A DNA stretch of 64,000 nucleotides from an uncultured Caulobacterales bacterium (GTDB taxonomy: Bacteria > Pseudomonadota > Alphaproteobacteria > Caulobacterales > Caulobacteraceae), in contig CAIOYC010000019.1 in assembly GCA_903862425.1 (NCBI GenBank), positions 100,366 through 164,365 on the forward strand. The letters run 5' to 3'. The notes under the pieces are model-generated. The model was not told where the DNA came from. It made no database searches and saw only the letters and a list, made by a program, of their open reading frames with translations. Every line of letters begins with the position of its first letter. Positions within the stretch are counted from its first letter, which is position 1. Made by a program: the position numbers and the translations under genes. This document shows positions 1 through 8,209 of this stretch, one piece after another.

Positions 1-121
1 GCGGTGAGGGGCACGATACGCTCCGCGCAAGGGTTCGAGCCGGTAAGGCGCGAGGCTTGGCCGCAGTTCCAACGCCATCGCGGAAAGTTTCAGAACCGTT
101 CCCGGCGCCTGATTTCCGAGC

Positions 122-859
122 TCAGAACAGACCGGCGAGCAGGTTGATGGTCAGGGCGAGGACGACCGTATTGAAGGTGAAGGCGATCACGCCATGCACC
201 GTTCCCATGCGCCGCAGCGGCTTGGACTTGAAGCTGACATCGGCCGTCTGATTGGCTACCCCGATGATGATGGCGAAGTGGAGAAAGTCCCAGTAGTCGG
301 GCTTGTCGTCGCCTGGAAACGACAGCCCTGCCTCGATTCCATCCCCGTCCTTGCCGTCGTCCGGCGCATAATATTCGTGCGCGTAGTGCAGGGCGAACAT
401 CAGCTGCACCAGAAACCAGCTTGCGGCGACGGTGGCGAAGGCCAGGGCGACGCGCAGGCCCTTCACCGCGCCATGGTCCGCCTTGGCCAGCGACAACTCC
501 TTGGCGATGGCCAGGATGGAGATGCTGGCGGCGATCAGGACGAAGCCGATGATGAAATGCTGCCCCTCGTCCTGGCTCGCGGCGCGCAGGCGCATATGGC
601 GGTCATTGCTGCGCCCCATGGTCCACAGCATCGACCCGCTGAAGATCAGTACGCCCGCGTCCCAGGCGATCAGGGCGCGGGTCGAGGGTCGCAGTGCGTT
701 GGGAATGAAGGCCAAGGCCAGTCCGACCACGAAACCACTCAGGATCCCGAGCAGTAGGCGTGGGCGGCTGGCGAACGGTCCTGTGGTCAGGCGAAGCCAG
801 CGCGGCGGCTCGAAGACGCGCAGAGCCCGATCGGCGCTGGACTTGGTGGTTCCGGTCAT
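122..859 (-). CDS. DUF1345 family membrane protein
   Basis: Predicted inner-membrane protein of the DUF1345 family, 245 aa; its function is not known. Hydrophobic segments lie near residues 34-53, 63-81, 101-120, 135-158, 191-205 and 222-244, and the family stretch YWDFLHFAIIIG precedes the fifth. The chosen ATG overlaps the stop codon of the upstream FKBP gene (ATGA), so it is the last gene of a three-gene minus-strand operon with two secreted prolyl isomerases. An upstream in-frame extension is only the antisense shadow of that FKBP gene. Family assignment is good; the role is open. Confidence 0.85.
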   Translation of the reverse strand: MTGTTKSSADRALRVFEPPRWLRLTTGPFASRPRLLLGILSGFVVGLALAFIPNALRPSTRALIAWDAGVLIFSGSMLWTMGRSNDRHMRLRAASQDEGQHFIIGFVLIAASISILAIAKELSLAKADHGAVKGLRVALAFATVAASWFLVQLMFALHYAHEYYAPDDGKDGDGIEAGLSFPGDDKPDYWDFLHFAIIIGVANQTADVSFKSKPLRRMGTVHGVIAFTFNTVVLALTINLLAGLF

Positions 860-1299
860 TTCGCGCTTTCGGCAGGGGCGGGCGAGGCGGGGGCGATGGA
901 CACCAGCTCCACCTCGAAGATCAGGGTCGCATCGGGCGGGACGCCGTGTTCGGGTTTTCCACGATGCCCGTAACCCAGATAGGGCGGCAAGGTGAGGCGC
1001 CATTTGTCGCCCGGCTTCATCATCTGCAGCGCCGCCACCCAGCCGGGAATCAGCGCCATCAGGGGAAAAGTAGCGGCGCCCAGGCCCGCGTCAGCGGAGG
1101 CGTTGAACACGTTGCCGTCGGCGAGATGTCCCACATAGCGGACAGTGATGGTGTCGGCGCGAGTGGGCGAGATGCCGCTGGCGGGGCCGGATTTCAGCAC
1201 CTCGTAGGACAGGCCCGGCAGGGTCATCGGCGCGGCGCGCACCACCGCTGGTCCCGCGGCCGCCAGAGCGATCGCCATCACGCCAACCGTCAGCCTCAC
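856..1299 (-). CDS. FKBP-type peptidyl-prolyl cis-trans isomerase (second of tandem pair)
   Basis: Periplasmic FKBP-fold prolyl isomerase of 147 aa. A signal peptide occupies about residues 1-22, and one FKBP domain follows with the typical DTITVRYVGHLADGNVF strand-turn, GDKWRLTLPPYLGYG and the closing TLIFEVELV strand. The likely start is GTG at 1299, overlapping the upstream FKBP stop as GTGA. An internal ATG at 1278 would cut the signal peptide. It is a diverged tandem duplicate of the gene at 1296-1808. Regulation is presumably shared with that gene through one promoter upstream of 1808. Confidence 0.85.
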   Translation of the reverse strand: MRLTVGVMAIALAAAGPAVVRAAPMTLPGLSYEVLKSGPASGISPTRADTITVRYVGHLADGNVFNASADAGLGAATFPLMALIPGWVAALQMMKPGDKWRLTLPPYLGYGHRGKPEHGVPPDATLIFEVELVSIAPASPAPAESAK

Positions 1300-1808
1300 G
1301 GCGTCGCCTGGGGCGCAGCCGGGGCCGCGATCGAAACCAGTTCCACGTCGAACACCAGGGTCGAGCCGGCGGGGATGGTCGGCTTGGCCTGGTCGCCATA
1401 GGCCAGATAGGCGGGGATGTAGATGCGCCACTGGTCGCCCGGCCGCATCAGCTTCAGCGCCGCGCCGAACCCGGCGATCACGCCAGATACCTTGAAGCTC
1501 GCCTCGCCCGACCCGTCTCCACCCGAGGCGTCGAACTGGGTCCCGTCGGTTAGCTTGCCGATATAATGCACGGTGACCGTGTCGCTGCGCTGCGGGTGCG
1601 CGCCATCGGCGGGGCCGGTCTTCAGCACCTTCCAGGCGAGACCCGGCAGTGCGACGACGCCGGGCTCCTTGTCGGTCCTGGCGAAGAAGGCCTTCTCCCG
1701 AGCCAGCGGCGTGTCGACCACAGGCGCCTTGGCCGGGGCCTTCGGCGCCGCCATCGCGCTTCCAGCCATGGCCAGCACAGTCGTTCCGATCAGCAGTGTG
1801 CGGAGCAT
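1296..1808 (-). CDS. FKBP-type peptidyl-prolyl cis-trans isomerase (first of tandem pair)
   Basis: Exported FKBP prolyl isomerase, 170 aa, expected to assist folding in the periplasm. Residues 1-20 form a signal peptide (MLRTLLIGTT..., cleavage near AMA-AP). A short Ala/Pro/Lys-rich linker follows, then one FKBP domain (about 55-155) with SDTVTVHYIGKLTDGTQFD, GDQWRIYIPAYLAYG and TLVFDVELV. The start is set by a good ribosome binding site (GGAAGGG) 6 bases upstream. It heads a three-gene operon with a second FKBP and a DUF1345 protein, divergent from the acyl-CoA dehydrogenase at 1928. Confidence 0.9.
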   Translation of the reverse strand: MLRTLLIGTTVLAMAGSAMAAPKAPAKAPVVDTPLAREKAFFARTDKEPGVVALPGLAWKVLKTGPADGAHPQRSDTVTVHYIGKLTDGTQFDASGGDGSGEASFKVSGVIAGFGAALKLMRPGDQWRIYIPAYLAYGDQAKPTIPAGSTLVFDVELVSIAAPAAPQATP

Positions 1809-1927
1809 GCGCTTCCCTTCCGGTTTCGTCCACCTTCGGGCGGTCTGGCCCGCAAGTCCATTGTGCAGCGCCATCCTGCTACCTCTCGCCCCTTGATCCG
1901 CGGCGGCGGAGGCGCGAAACGGTGCGC

Positions 1928-3640
1928 ATGAGCTTCAACCCGCCCTCCGCCGACCTTCTGTTCAGCCTGCGCCACGTGGCGGGCCTGCCTAATCTGCTCG
2001 AAGCCTTCCCCGAGGCGGACGAGCAGATGCAGGACGCCATCCTGAACGCCGCCGCCGAATTCACCCGCAATGTCATCGCGCCCTTGAACCGCATCGGGGA
2101 CCAGAAGGGCGCCACCTACGCCAACGGCCGCGTCACCGCCGCGCCGGGCTATGCGGACGCCTATCGCCAGTTCGCCGCGGGCGGCTGGAATTCCCTCGCC
2201 GCCGATCCCGAATACGGCGGTCAGGGCTTGCCCAAGGCGCTCGAGGTGGCGGTGTTCGAAATGGTCCAGGCCGGCAGCCTCGCCTTCGGTCTCTGTCCCA
2301 TGCTGACCCTGGCCGGCATCGAAGCGCTGCAGAAGTATGGCTCGGACCGCCAGAAGGCGCTCTATCTGCCGAAGATGATCTCCGGCGAGTGGACCGGCAC
2401 CATGAACCTGACCGAGCCCCAGGCTGGGTCGGACCTCGCCTCCATCACCACCATGGCGCGGCCGGACGGAAACGGCGGCTGGACCCTGCACGGGACCAAG
2501 ATCTACATCACCTGGGGCGACCACGACGTCACCGATAACATCGTCCACCTGATCATCGCCCGCACGCCCGACGCGCCGCCGGGGGTGAAGGGCATCTCGC
2601 TCTTCCTCACCACCACCTATGCCGTGGACGAGGATGGCAAGGTCGGTGGGCGCAACGACCTGCGTCCCGGCTCCATCGAGCACAAGCTGGGCATCCACGC
2701 CTCTCCCACCTGCGTCATGCTCTACGAGGGCGCCAAGGCGGAACTGGTGGGCGAGATCGGCCAGGGCCTGCCGCAGATGTTCACCATGATGAACGCCGCC
2801 CGCCTTCAGGTCGGCGTGCAGGGCGTGGCCATCGCCGAGCGGGCCTACCAGCAGGCGCTGGAGTTCTCCCGCGAGCGCAGGCAGGGCCGTTCCGGCTTCG
2901 ACGGCGCGCCGTCCGCCCCGATCTACGACCATCCAGACGTACGCAAGACGCTCGGCCTGATGAAGGCGAAGATCGAGGCGGGCCGGGGCCTGTGCCTCTC
3001 CACCGCCGTCGCCGCCGACCTCGCCATCCACGCGACGAGCGAAGACCTTCGCGCCAAGGCCAAGCGCCGCGAGGAAATCCTCACCCCCATCGCTAAGGCC
3101 TGGTCCACGGACATGGGCGTGGCCGTGGCGTCGTCGGGCGTGCAGGTTCACGGCGGCATGGGCTTCATCGAGGAGACCGGCGCGGCCCAGCACTATCGCG
3201 ACGCGCGCATCCTGCCGATCTACGAAGGCACCAACGGCATTCAGGCCGCCGACCTCGCCGGACGCAAGCTCGGTATGGAGAACGGGCTCGCCCTCGTCGA
3301 ACTGGTCGCCGACATCCGCGCCACGATCCCCAAGCTTGGCGCGGACCTGTGGGCCCTCAGCCATCGGCTGGAGGACGGCTGCGCGGCCATGGAGAAGGCC
3401 GGCGAATGGCTGGTCTCCAAGCGCGGCACGCCCGACGCGGCGGCCGGGGCGACGGTGTTCCTGCAGCTGTGCGGCGATGTCTGCGGCGGGTGGATGCTGG
3501 CCAAGGGCGCCCTCGCAGACCCCGGCCAGCGCACCGCTCTCGCCCGCCTCTATGGTGAGCAGGTGCTGGCAGGCGCCCCCGCCCTCGCCGACGCGGCCAT
3601 GCAGGGCGCCGAGGACCTCACGGAGCTGGAACTTGTCTAA
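1928..3640 (+). CDS. Acyl-CoA dehydrogenase, DmdC-like long form
   Basis: FAD-dependent acyl-CoA dehydrogenase of 570 aa, longer than the usual 380 aa because it carries the extra C-terminal domain of the DmdC/AcdhC subfamily (some members oxidise 3-methylthiopropanoyl-CoA). Visible are the flavin-contact region TMNLTEPQAGSDLASI, HKLGIHASPTC, QVHGGMGFIEETG and the catalytic-glutamate loop IYEGTNGIQAADL near residue 435. The ATG at 1928 fits family length; a GTG at 1922 is possible. It shares a 119-base divergent promoter region with the FKBP operon. The true substrate cannot be read from sequence. Confidence 0.9.
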   Translation: MSFNPPSADLLFSLRHVAGLPNLLEAFPEADEQMQDAILNAAAEFTRNVIAPLNRIGDQKGATYANGRVTAAPGYADAYRQFAAGGWNSLAADPEYGGQGLPKALEVAVFEMVQAGSLAFGLCPMLTLAGIEALQKYGSDRQKALYLPKMISGEWTGTMNLTEPQAGSDLASITTMARPDGNGGWTLHGTKIYITWGDHDVTDNIVHLIIARTPDAPPGVKGISLFLTTTYAVDEDGKVGGRNDLRPGSIEHKLGIHASPTCVMLYEGAKAELVGEIGQGLPQMFTMMNAARLQVGVQGVAIAERAYQQALEFSRERRQGRSGFDGAPSAPIYDHPDVRKTLGLMKAKIEAGRGLCLSTAVAADLAIHATSEDLRAKAKRREEILTPIAKAWSTDMGVAVASSGVQVHGGMGFIEETGAAQHYRDARILPIYEGTNGIQAADLAGRKLGMENGLALVELVADIRATIPKLGADLWALSHRLEDGCAAMEKAGEWLVSKRGTPDAAAGATVFLQLCGDVCGGWMLAKGALADPGQRTALARLYGEQVLAGAPALADAAMQGAEDLTELELV

Positions 3641-3709
3641 GGCGCAACGCTCCGCTTGCCGCCGCGTTGAGTCCGGTCAATCCGGAAAAATGTCCGGCGG
3701 AGCGCGACC

Positions 3710-4570
3710 ATGGCTGCACGTCCCACCTGGCAGGGCCACCTGAAGCTGTCGCTCGTGAGCTGTCCGGTGGCGCTCTACACGGCGGTGGACCGGGGCGGCG
3801 ACGTGCACTTCAACATGCTGCACAAGACCACGCATAACCGCATCCGCATGATCCCCACCGATCCAGAAACCGGGCCGGTGGACCGCGCCGACATCGTCAA
3901 GGGCTACGAGATCGAGAAGGGGCGCTACGTCATCGTCACCCCCGAGGAGATCGACAGCGTGCGCCTGGAAAGCACCCGCACCCTGGAGATCGACCGCTTC
4001 GTCGAGGAAGACGACATCGACCGCCTCTACTGGAACGATCCCTATTATCTGGTCCCGGACGGCAAGGCCGCGGTGGAGGCCTATAGCGTTATCCGTGAGG
4101 CCATGGCCGCCTCGGGCAAGATCGCGCTGGGCCGGCTCGTCCTGCACCAGCGCGAACGGATGCTGGCGTTGGAGCCGCGTGACAAGGGGATCGTCTGCTG
4201 GTCCCTGCGCAGCCACGACGAGGTGCGCGACGAAGCCGGCTTCTTCGACGATATCCCCGACAAGAAGGCGGACAAGGCGATGATCGAGATCGCCACCCGG
4301 ATCATTGAGCAGCAGGAAGGTCCCTTCGACCCCTCCAAGTTCGTGGACCATTACGAAGACGCTCTGCGCGACCTGATCAAGCAGAAGGAAAAGGGCGCGG
4401 TTAAGGTCGCGACGGTGGACGAGCCGGAGGACACCAACGTGGTCGATCTGATGGAGGCCCTGCGCCGCTCCCTCGGCAAGTCCGGCGGCGCGGAGACGAA
4501 GGCCGCACCCAAGAAATCGCCGGCGAAAAAGGCCAGTCACACCCCCGCCAAGCGCAAAAAGGCGAGTTGA
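3710..4570 (+). CDS. ku: Ku protein for non-homologous end joining
   Basis: Prokaryotic Ku homologue, 286 aa. As a homodimeric ring it binds double-strand DNA ends and recruits the ligase LigD. The Ku core spans about residues 8-255, with LSLVSCPVALYTA at the start and YEIEKGRYVIVTPEEI within the beta barrel. The last 25 residues are rich in lysine, proline and alanine (KKSPAKKASHTPAKRKK), as in extended bacterial Ku tails that aid DNA binding. No ligD is present in this window, so its partner must be encoded elsewhere. It stands alone, 69 bases after the acyl-CoA dehydrogenase gene. Confidence 0.95.
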   Translation: MAARPTWQGHLKLSLVSCPVALYTAVDRGGDVHFNMLHKTTHNRIRMIPTDPETGPVDRADIVKGYEIEKGRYVIVTPEEIDSVRLESTRTLEIDRFVEEDDIDRLYWNDPYYLVPDGKAAVEAYSVIREAMAASGKIALGRLVLHQRERMLALEPRDKGIVCWSLRSHDEVRDEAGFFDDIPDKKADKAMIEIATRIIEQQEGPFDPSKFVDHYEDALRDLIKQKEKGAVKVATVDEPEDTNVVDLMEALRRSLGKSGGAETKAAPKKSPAKKASHTPAKRKKAS

Positions 4571-4634
4571 ACTCTACCCCGCCACGCCTCTCGTAGGCGC
4601 CGAAGCGGGGAGACCGCAGTGGTGCGCCCCGGCG

Positions 4635-5579
4635 CTAATCGAAGGCGGGCATCAGGATGGCGCGGGCGCGGTCCTTGTCGCGGTCCATCTGGGCGACCAT
4701 GGCGTCGAGGCCGTCGAACTTCTGGTCGCCGCGCAGGAAGGCGATGAAGTCGGTTTCCAGGGTCTGGCCGTAGATGTCCTCGTCGAAGTCGAGCAGGTGC
4801 ACCTCCAACCGCTCGTCAACGCCCTCCACCGTGGGGCGACGGCCCACATAGGCGACGCCGGGAATCTCGCGCCCGTCGGCCAGGCGGGTGCGGACCGCAT
4901 AGATGCCGTAGGCGGGCCGTACATAGTCGCCGATGGGAATGTTGGCGGTGGGAAAGCCGATGGTGCGGCCGAGCTTGTCGCCGTGAACGACCACCCCTTC
5001 GATGGCGAAGGGGCGGCCAAGCAGGGCGGCGGCGCGGTCGGGCCTGGCGTCGCGCAGGGCCTGGCGAATGGCGGAGGAGGAGCACTTCTCCCCATCCGGA
5101 TCCGCTACCGGCTGGGCGATGGAGACGCCGAAGCCGAGCGCTTCGCCGAACCGGCGCAGGCTATCCGGGCTGCCGGTGCGGCCCGCGCCGAAGGAGATGT
5201 CGAAGCCGGCCGCCACGTGGCGGGCGCCCAGGCCCTCACGCAGGACCAGACGGGCGAAGGCCTCATCGCTCATGGCCGCCAGCTCGGCGTCGAAGGGGAG
5301 GACATAGAAGAGATCGACGCCGAGCGCATCGAGGGCGCGGGACTGCTGCTCGAGGGTCATCAGGTGGAACGGGTCGGTCTCGCGGCCGAAATAGACCCGG
5401 GGATGGGGCTCGAAGGTGACGACGCCCAGGGGGGCGGCGAGCGCGGCGGCGGCCTTGGCCGCCTCGGCGATCACCTGGCGATGGCCGCGATGAACGCCAT
5501 CGAAGTTGCCGAGCGCGACGGACGCGCCGCACATCTCCGGCTCCAGCCCCTTCCAGCCCTCGACCCGATGGAGCGCCAT
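4635..5579 (-). CDS. ribF: Bifunctional riboflavin kinase / FAD synthetase
   Basis: Makes FMN from riboflavin and then FAD, 314 aa. The N-terminal FAD-synthetase half has GNFDGVHRGHR (nucleotidyltransferase HxGH-type motif) and SSSAIRQALRDG-type SSxxIR. The C-terminal kinase half has GRTIGFPTANI and the substrate-binding EVHLLDFDEDIYG. The start codon abuts the stop codon of the upstream MaoC gene (TAG then ATG with no gap), so it is the last gene of a HAD-MaoC-ribF minus-strand operon. Length matches typical RibF. Confidence 0.97.
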   Translation of the reverse strand: MALHRVEGWKGLEPEMCGASVALGNFDGVHRGHRQVIAEAAKAAAALAAPLGVVTFEPHPRVYFGRETDPFHLMTLEQQSRALDALGVDLFYVLPFDAELAAMSDEAFARLVLREGLGARHVAAGFDISFGAGRTGSPDSLRRFGEALGFGVSIAQPVADPDGEKCSSSAIRQALRDARPDRAAALLGRPFAIEGVVVHGDKLGRTIGFPTANIPIGDYVRPAYGIYAVRTRLADGREIPGVAYVGRRPTVEGVDERLEVHLLDFDEDIYGQTLETDFIAFLRGDQKFDGLDAMVAQMDRDKDRARAILMPAFD

Positions 5580-6011
5580 CTAGGCGGAGGCGCCCTGGCG
5601 GGGAACCATCACCACCGCCTCGCCTTCGACGACGGTCTTGGCGTTGACGAAGCATTCGGTCTTCAGGGTCACGCGGGCCTTGTCGGGGTCCACGGCGGTG
5701 ACGGTGACCCGGGTGACCACCGTGTCGTCGAGGCGCACGGGACGGCGGAAGCTCAGGGTCTGACTGATGTAGATCGAGCCCGGCCCCGGCAGGTCGCCGG
5801 CGATGGCGGCGGAGATATAGGCGCCGGATAGCATGCCGTGGGCGATACGGCCCTTGAACGGGGTGGTGGCCGCGAAATCGGCGTCCAGGTGGACAGGATT
5901 ATGATCACCGGACACGTCGGCGAAGGCCTGGATGTCCTGTTCGGTGACCGTGTGCATGCGCTCGGCGAATGCGCCGATCTCGATCTCTTCCAGAGTCTTG
6001 CCTACGGCCAT
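5580..6011 (-). CDS. MaoC-like (R)-specific enoyl-CoA hydratase family protein
   Basis: Hotdog-fold protein of 143 aa in the PhaJ/MaoC family, predicted to hydrate a 2-enoyl-CoA. The catalytic region DVSGDHNPVHLDADFA (Asp-His dyad) and GRIAHGMLSGAYIS are clear. The start at 6011 is chosen for the GAGGAGA ribosome binding site 8 bases upstream. It lies between a HAD phosphatase gene and ribF with gaps of 21 and 0 bases, so it is cotranscribed with them, although no functional link is obvious. Confidence 0.88.
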   Translation of the reverse strand: MAVGKTLEEIEIGAFAERMHTVTEQDIQAFADVSGDHNPVHLDADFAATTPFKGRIAHGMLSGAYISAAIAGDLPGPGSIYISQTLSFRRPVRLDDTVVTRVTVTAVDPDKARVTLKTECFVNAKTVVEGEAVVMVPRQGASA

Positions 6012-6032
6012 GTTCTGTCTCCTCGCCACTAC

Positions 6033-6905
6033 TTAGCGACCCCAGACCAGCTCCGCCATGGCGTAGCGCGCCGTGGCGTCGTTGGCGACGAGGAAGGTGG
6101 TGAGCATGGCGGGATCGACATGGCCGGGCGTATCTTGCGTGTCGATGGCATGGATACCGGAGGTGACGAACAGACAGTCCAGCCCAGCCTGGCGCGCGCC
6201 GAGCAGGTCCGTGGGCAACCCATCGCCGATGGCCAGGATGCGGGCGGGATCGACGGGACCGCCCTTCAGCCGCTCCACCTCGGACAGGGCCTTGGCGTAG
6301 ATCGGCGGATAGGGCTTGCCGGCCATGACGACCGGCCCGCCGAGCTCGACATAGACGTCTGCTAGAGCCCCCGCACAGGGAATCAGGCGGGGCCCGCGAT
6401 GCACGATCCGGTCGGGATTGGCGCAGATGAACGGGATGCCGCGGGCGGCGGCGGGGGTCAGGCGGGCGCGGTAATCCTCCGCCGTTTCTGTTTCGTCATC
6501 GACCAGACCGGTGCAGCTGATGAAGGCGGCGTCATCGGGGCCGGAGAAGGTGACACCGACGCCCTCGTAAAGGGATAGGTCGCGATCCGGGCCGATGTGC
6601 CAGACCGGGCCGGGGGCGCGGGCGGCCAGTTCGGCGCGGGTCACGTCGCCGGAGGTGACGATGCTCGACCAGGTCGCGTCCGGGGTCGCCAGCGCGCGCA
6701 GCTGAGGCAGGACCGAGGCGGTGGGGCGGGCGGCGTTGGAGATCAGCACCACCGGCCCTCGCGTCTCCTGGAAGCGGATCAGGGCGTGGTGGGCATCGGT
6801 GAAACCAACCTCGCCGTTATGGATCACGCCCCAGATGTCGCACAGCACCGCCTCATAGCGGTCGGCGATGGCGGCGAGGCTGGGGATGATCTCGGTTGCT
6901 GACAT
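6033..6905 (-). CDS. HAD superfamily subfamily IIA hydrolase
   Basis: Haloacid-dehalogenase phosphatase of the IIA type (TIGR01459-like, NagD-related), 290 aa. Motif I is CDIWGVIHNGEVGF, in which Trp replaces the usual second Asp position neighbourhood of DxD enzymes. Motif II is VLISNAARPT, motif III lysine sits in GKPYPPIY, and motif IV is ILAIGDGLPTDLLGA. It is the first gene of an operon with MaoC and ribF, so a role near flavin nucleotides is conceivable but unproven. The substrate is unknown. Confidence 0.88.
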   Translation of the reverse strand: MSATEIIPSLAAIADRYEAVLCDIWGVIHNGEVGFTDAHHALIRFQETRGPVVLISNAARPTASVLPQLRALATPDATWSSIVTSGDVTRAELAARAPGPVWHIGPDRDLSLYEGVGVTFSGPDDAAFISCTGLVDDETETAEDYRARLTPAAARGIPFICANPDRIVHRGPRLIPCAGALADVYVELGGPVVMAGKPYPPIYAKALSEVERLKGGPVDPARILAIGDGLPTDLLGARQAGLDCLFVTSGIHAIDTQDTPGHVDPAMLTTFLVANDATARYAMAELVWGR

Positions 6906-7007
6906 GGTGCCGGGGGGTAGAGGCGGGGCGGCGGGGCGTCAACTGCACCGGTTGGTCACAGCGTCCGCCATGCCCATATCGATGGATGAAGGTGAAGGAG
7001 AGAGGTC

Positions 7008-7280
7008 ATGGCCGAGGTCAGCGACAATACAGCCGAAAGCCGCTTCGAACTGGTTGAAGAGGGCCAGACCGCCTTCGCCGACTACCGGGTTAGCGGCGAT
7101 ACTCTGGTCATTCCGCACGTGGAGGCGCCGACGGCCTTGCGCGGCACGGGCGCAGCGGGACGGCTGATGGAGGGCGTTCTGACCCTCGCCCGCCAACGCG
7201 GCAACAAGGTGGTTCCCCTCTGTGGCTACGCGGCGGCCTATATCCGCCGCCACAAGGAGTGGCAGGATCTGGTCGCTTAG
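7008..7280 (+). CDS. GNAT-like small acetyltransferase (YjdJ type)
   Basis: Small GCN5-related N-acetyltransferase domain of 90 aa, the short form found in YjdJ-type proteins. The acetyl-CoA pyrophosphate-binding loop is LRGTGAAGRLMEGVL, and VVPLCGYAAAYIRRHKEW is the characteristic C-terminal signature. The start is supported by AAGGAGAG 8 bases upstream. It is a single-gene unit divergent from the HAD-MaoC-ribF operon. Its acceptor substrate is unknown. Confidence 0.9.
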   Translation: MAEVSDNTAESRFELVEEGQTAFADYRVSGDTLVIPHVEAPTALRGTGAAGRLMEGVLTLARQRGNKVVPLCGYAAAYIRRHKEWQDLVA

Positions 7281-7285
7281 AGGTC

Positions 7286-8203
7286 CTAGGCGTCGAGGGC
7301 GGCATAGGCCGAATCGGGCCAGCGTTTGTGCACCCAGAACCACTCTTCGGGGCGCTCGCGAATGCGGTCCTCCATGAAGGCGTTGATCTGGGCCACCCCT
7401 GCCCGCGTATCGGCTTCGCGGTCGTGGGTGTGGTGGAGGACGATGGGTTCGTGCGCGATGACGCGGAAGCGCGCGCCCTTCAGCCGCTGCACCGACATGG
7501 GCTGGAGCACGCCGCTCGACCCGAGCGCCAGCTTGGTAGGACCTGAGGCGGTGAAAGCAGGGTGGCCGAAGAAGGGCACGGCGATGCCGTCGTTATTCTT
7601 CTGGTCGTTCATCAGCGCGACCGACCGGCCGTGCTTGAGGGCGCTCAGCAGGGCGCGGGCCCCCTGGGCGCCCTTTGGGGCGAAAATCTCCACCCCATAG
7701 CGACGGCGGGTCTTCTTCATGGCGTCGTTGAACAGGGGGTTGTTGGCGGCGCGGTAGGTGATCACGCACTCCACCCCGGACTCGAGGATGACCGAGGACA
7801 TGATCTCGCAGTTGGAGAGATGCCCGGAGAAGAACACCACCGACTGGCCGCCCGCGGCGATGGCGGCGAGTCGCTCGGCGCCGACCACCTCCACCCGGCC
7901 GCTCTTGACGGTCAGTCGGTCCATCATGGTGAGTTCGACGAAGTAGCGGCCCACATTGCCCCATTGCGCATGGTTCAACCGGGCGCGCGCGGCGGCGTCC
8001 ATCTGCGGGAAGGCCAGACGCAGGTTGCGGTCAACGGTGCGATGAGCGCGGGTCAGTGGCCCGAGCTGCTGGAACACCCAGCCGCCGAAGGCCGAGGCGG
8101 CGTCCACAGGCAGGAGGCGTAGAAGCGCGCTGCCCGCCTCGAACGCCAAGGCCTCCAGACGCCAGACTAGGCGCTTCTTTAACGGAGCCTCGGCATATTC
8201 CAT
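7286..8203 (-). CDS. Lysophospholipid/lipid A acyltransferase (LpxL/HtrB family)
   Basis: Membrane-associated acyltransferase of 305 aa in the LPLAT family that includes lipid A late acyltransferases. The catalytic HX4E motif is in FFSGHLSNCEIM, and a second family block is SALMNDQKNNDGIAVPFFG. C-terminal PEEWFWVHKRWP matches the LpxL/HtrB signature. Its ATG lies 6 bases after the stop of the MFS gene upstream, so the two may be cotranscribed. Acyl specificity cannot be inferred. Confidence 0.92.
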   Translation of the reverse strand: MEYAEAPLKKRLVWRLEALAFEAGSALLRLLPVDAASAFGGWVFQQLGPLTRAHRTVDRNLRLAFPQMDAAARARLNHAQWGNVGRYFVELTMMDRLTVKSGRVEVVGAERLAAIAAGGQSVVFFSGHLSNCEIMSSVILESGVECVITYRAANNPLFNDAMKKTRRRYGVEIFAPKGAQGARALLSALKHGRSVALMNDQKNNDGIAVPFFGHPAFTASGPTKLALGSSGVLQPMSVQRLKGARFRVIAHEPIVLHHTHDREADTRAGVAQINAFMEDRIRERPEEWFWVHKRWPDSAYAALDA

Positions 8204-8209
8204 CGGCGG

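Noticed and set aside
29..48. tRNA T-loop-like GGGTTCGAGCC near the left edge
   Set aside because: Flanking bases cannot form the T-stem or acceptor stem; bases 1-121 show nothing else I can support.
1790..3364. 524-codon minus-strand frame opposite the acyl-CoA dehydrogenase
   Set aside because: Shadow frame of high-GC coding DNA; the plus frame has clear dehydrogenase motifs.
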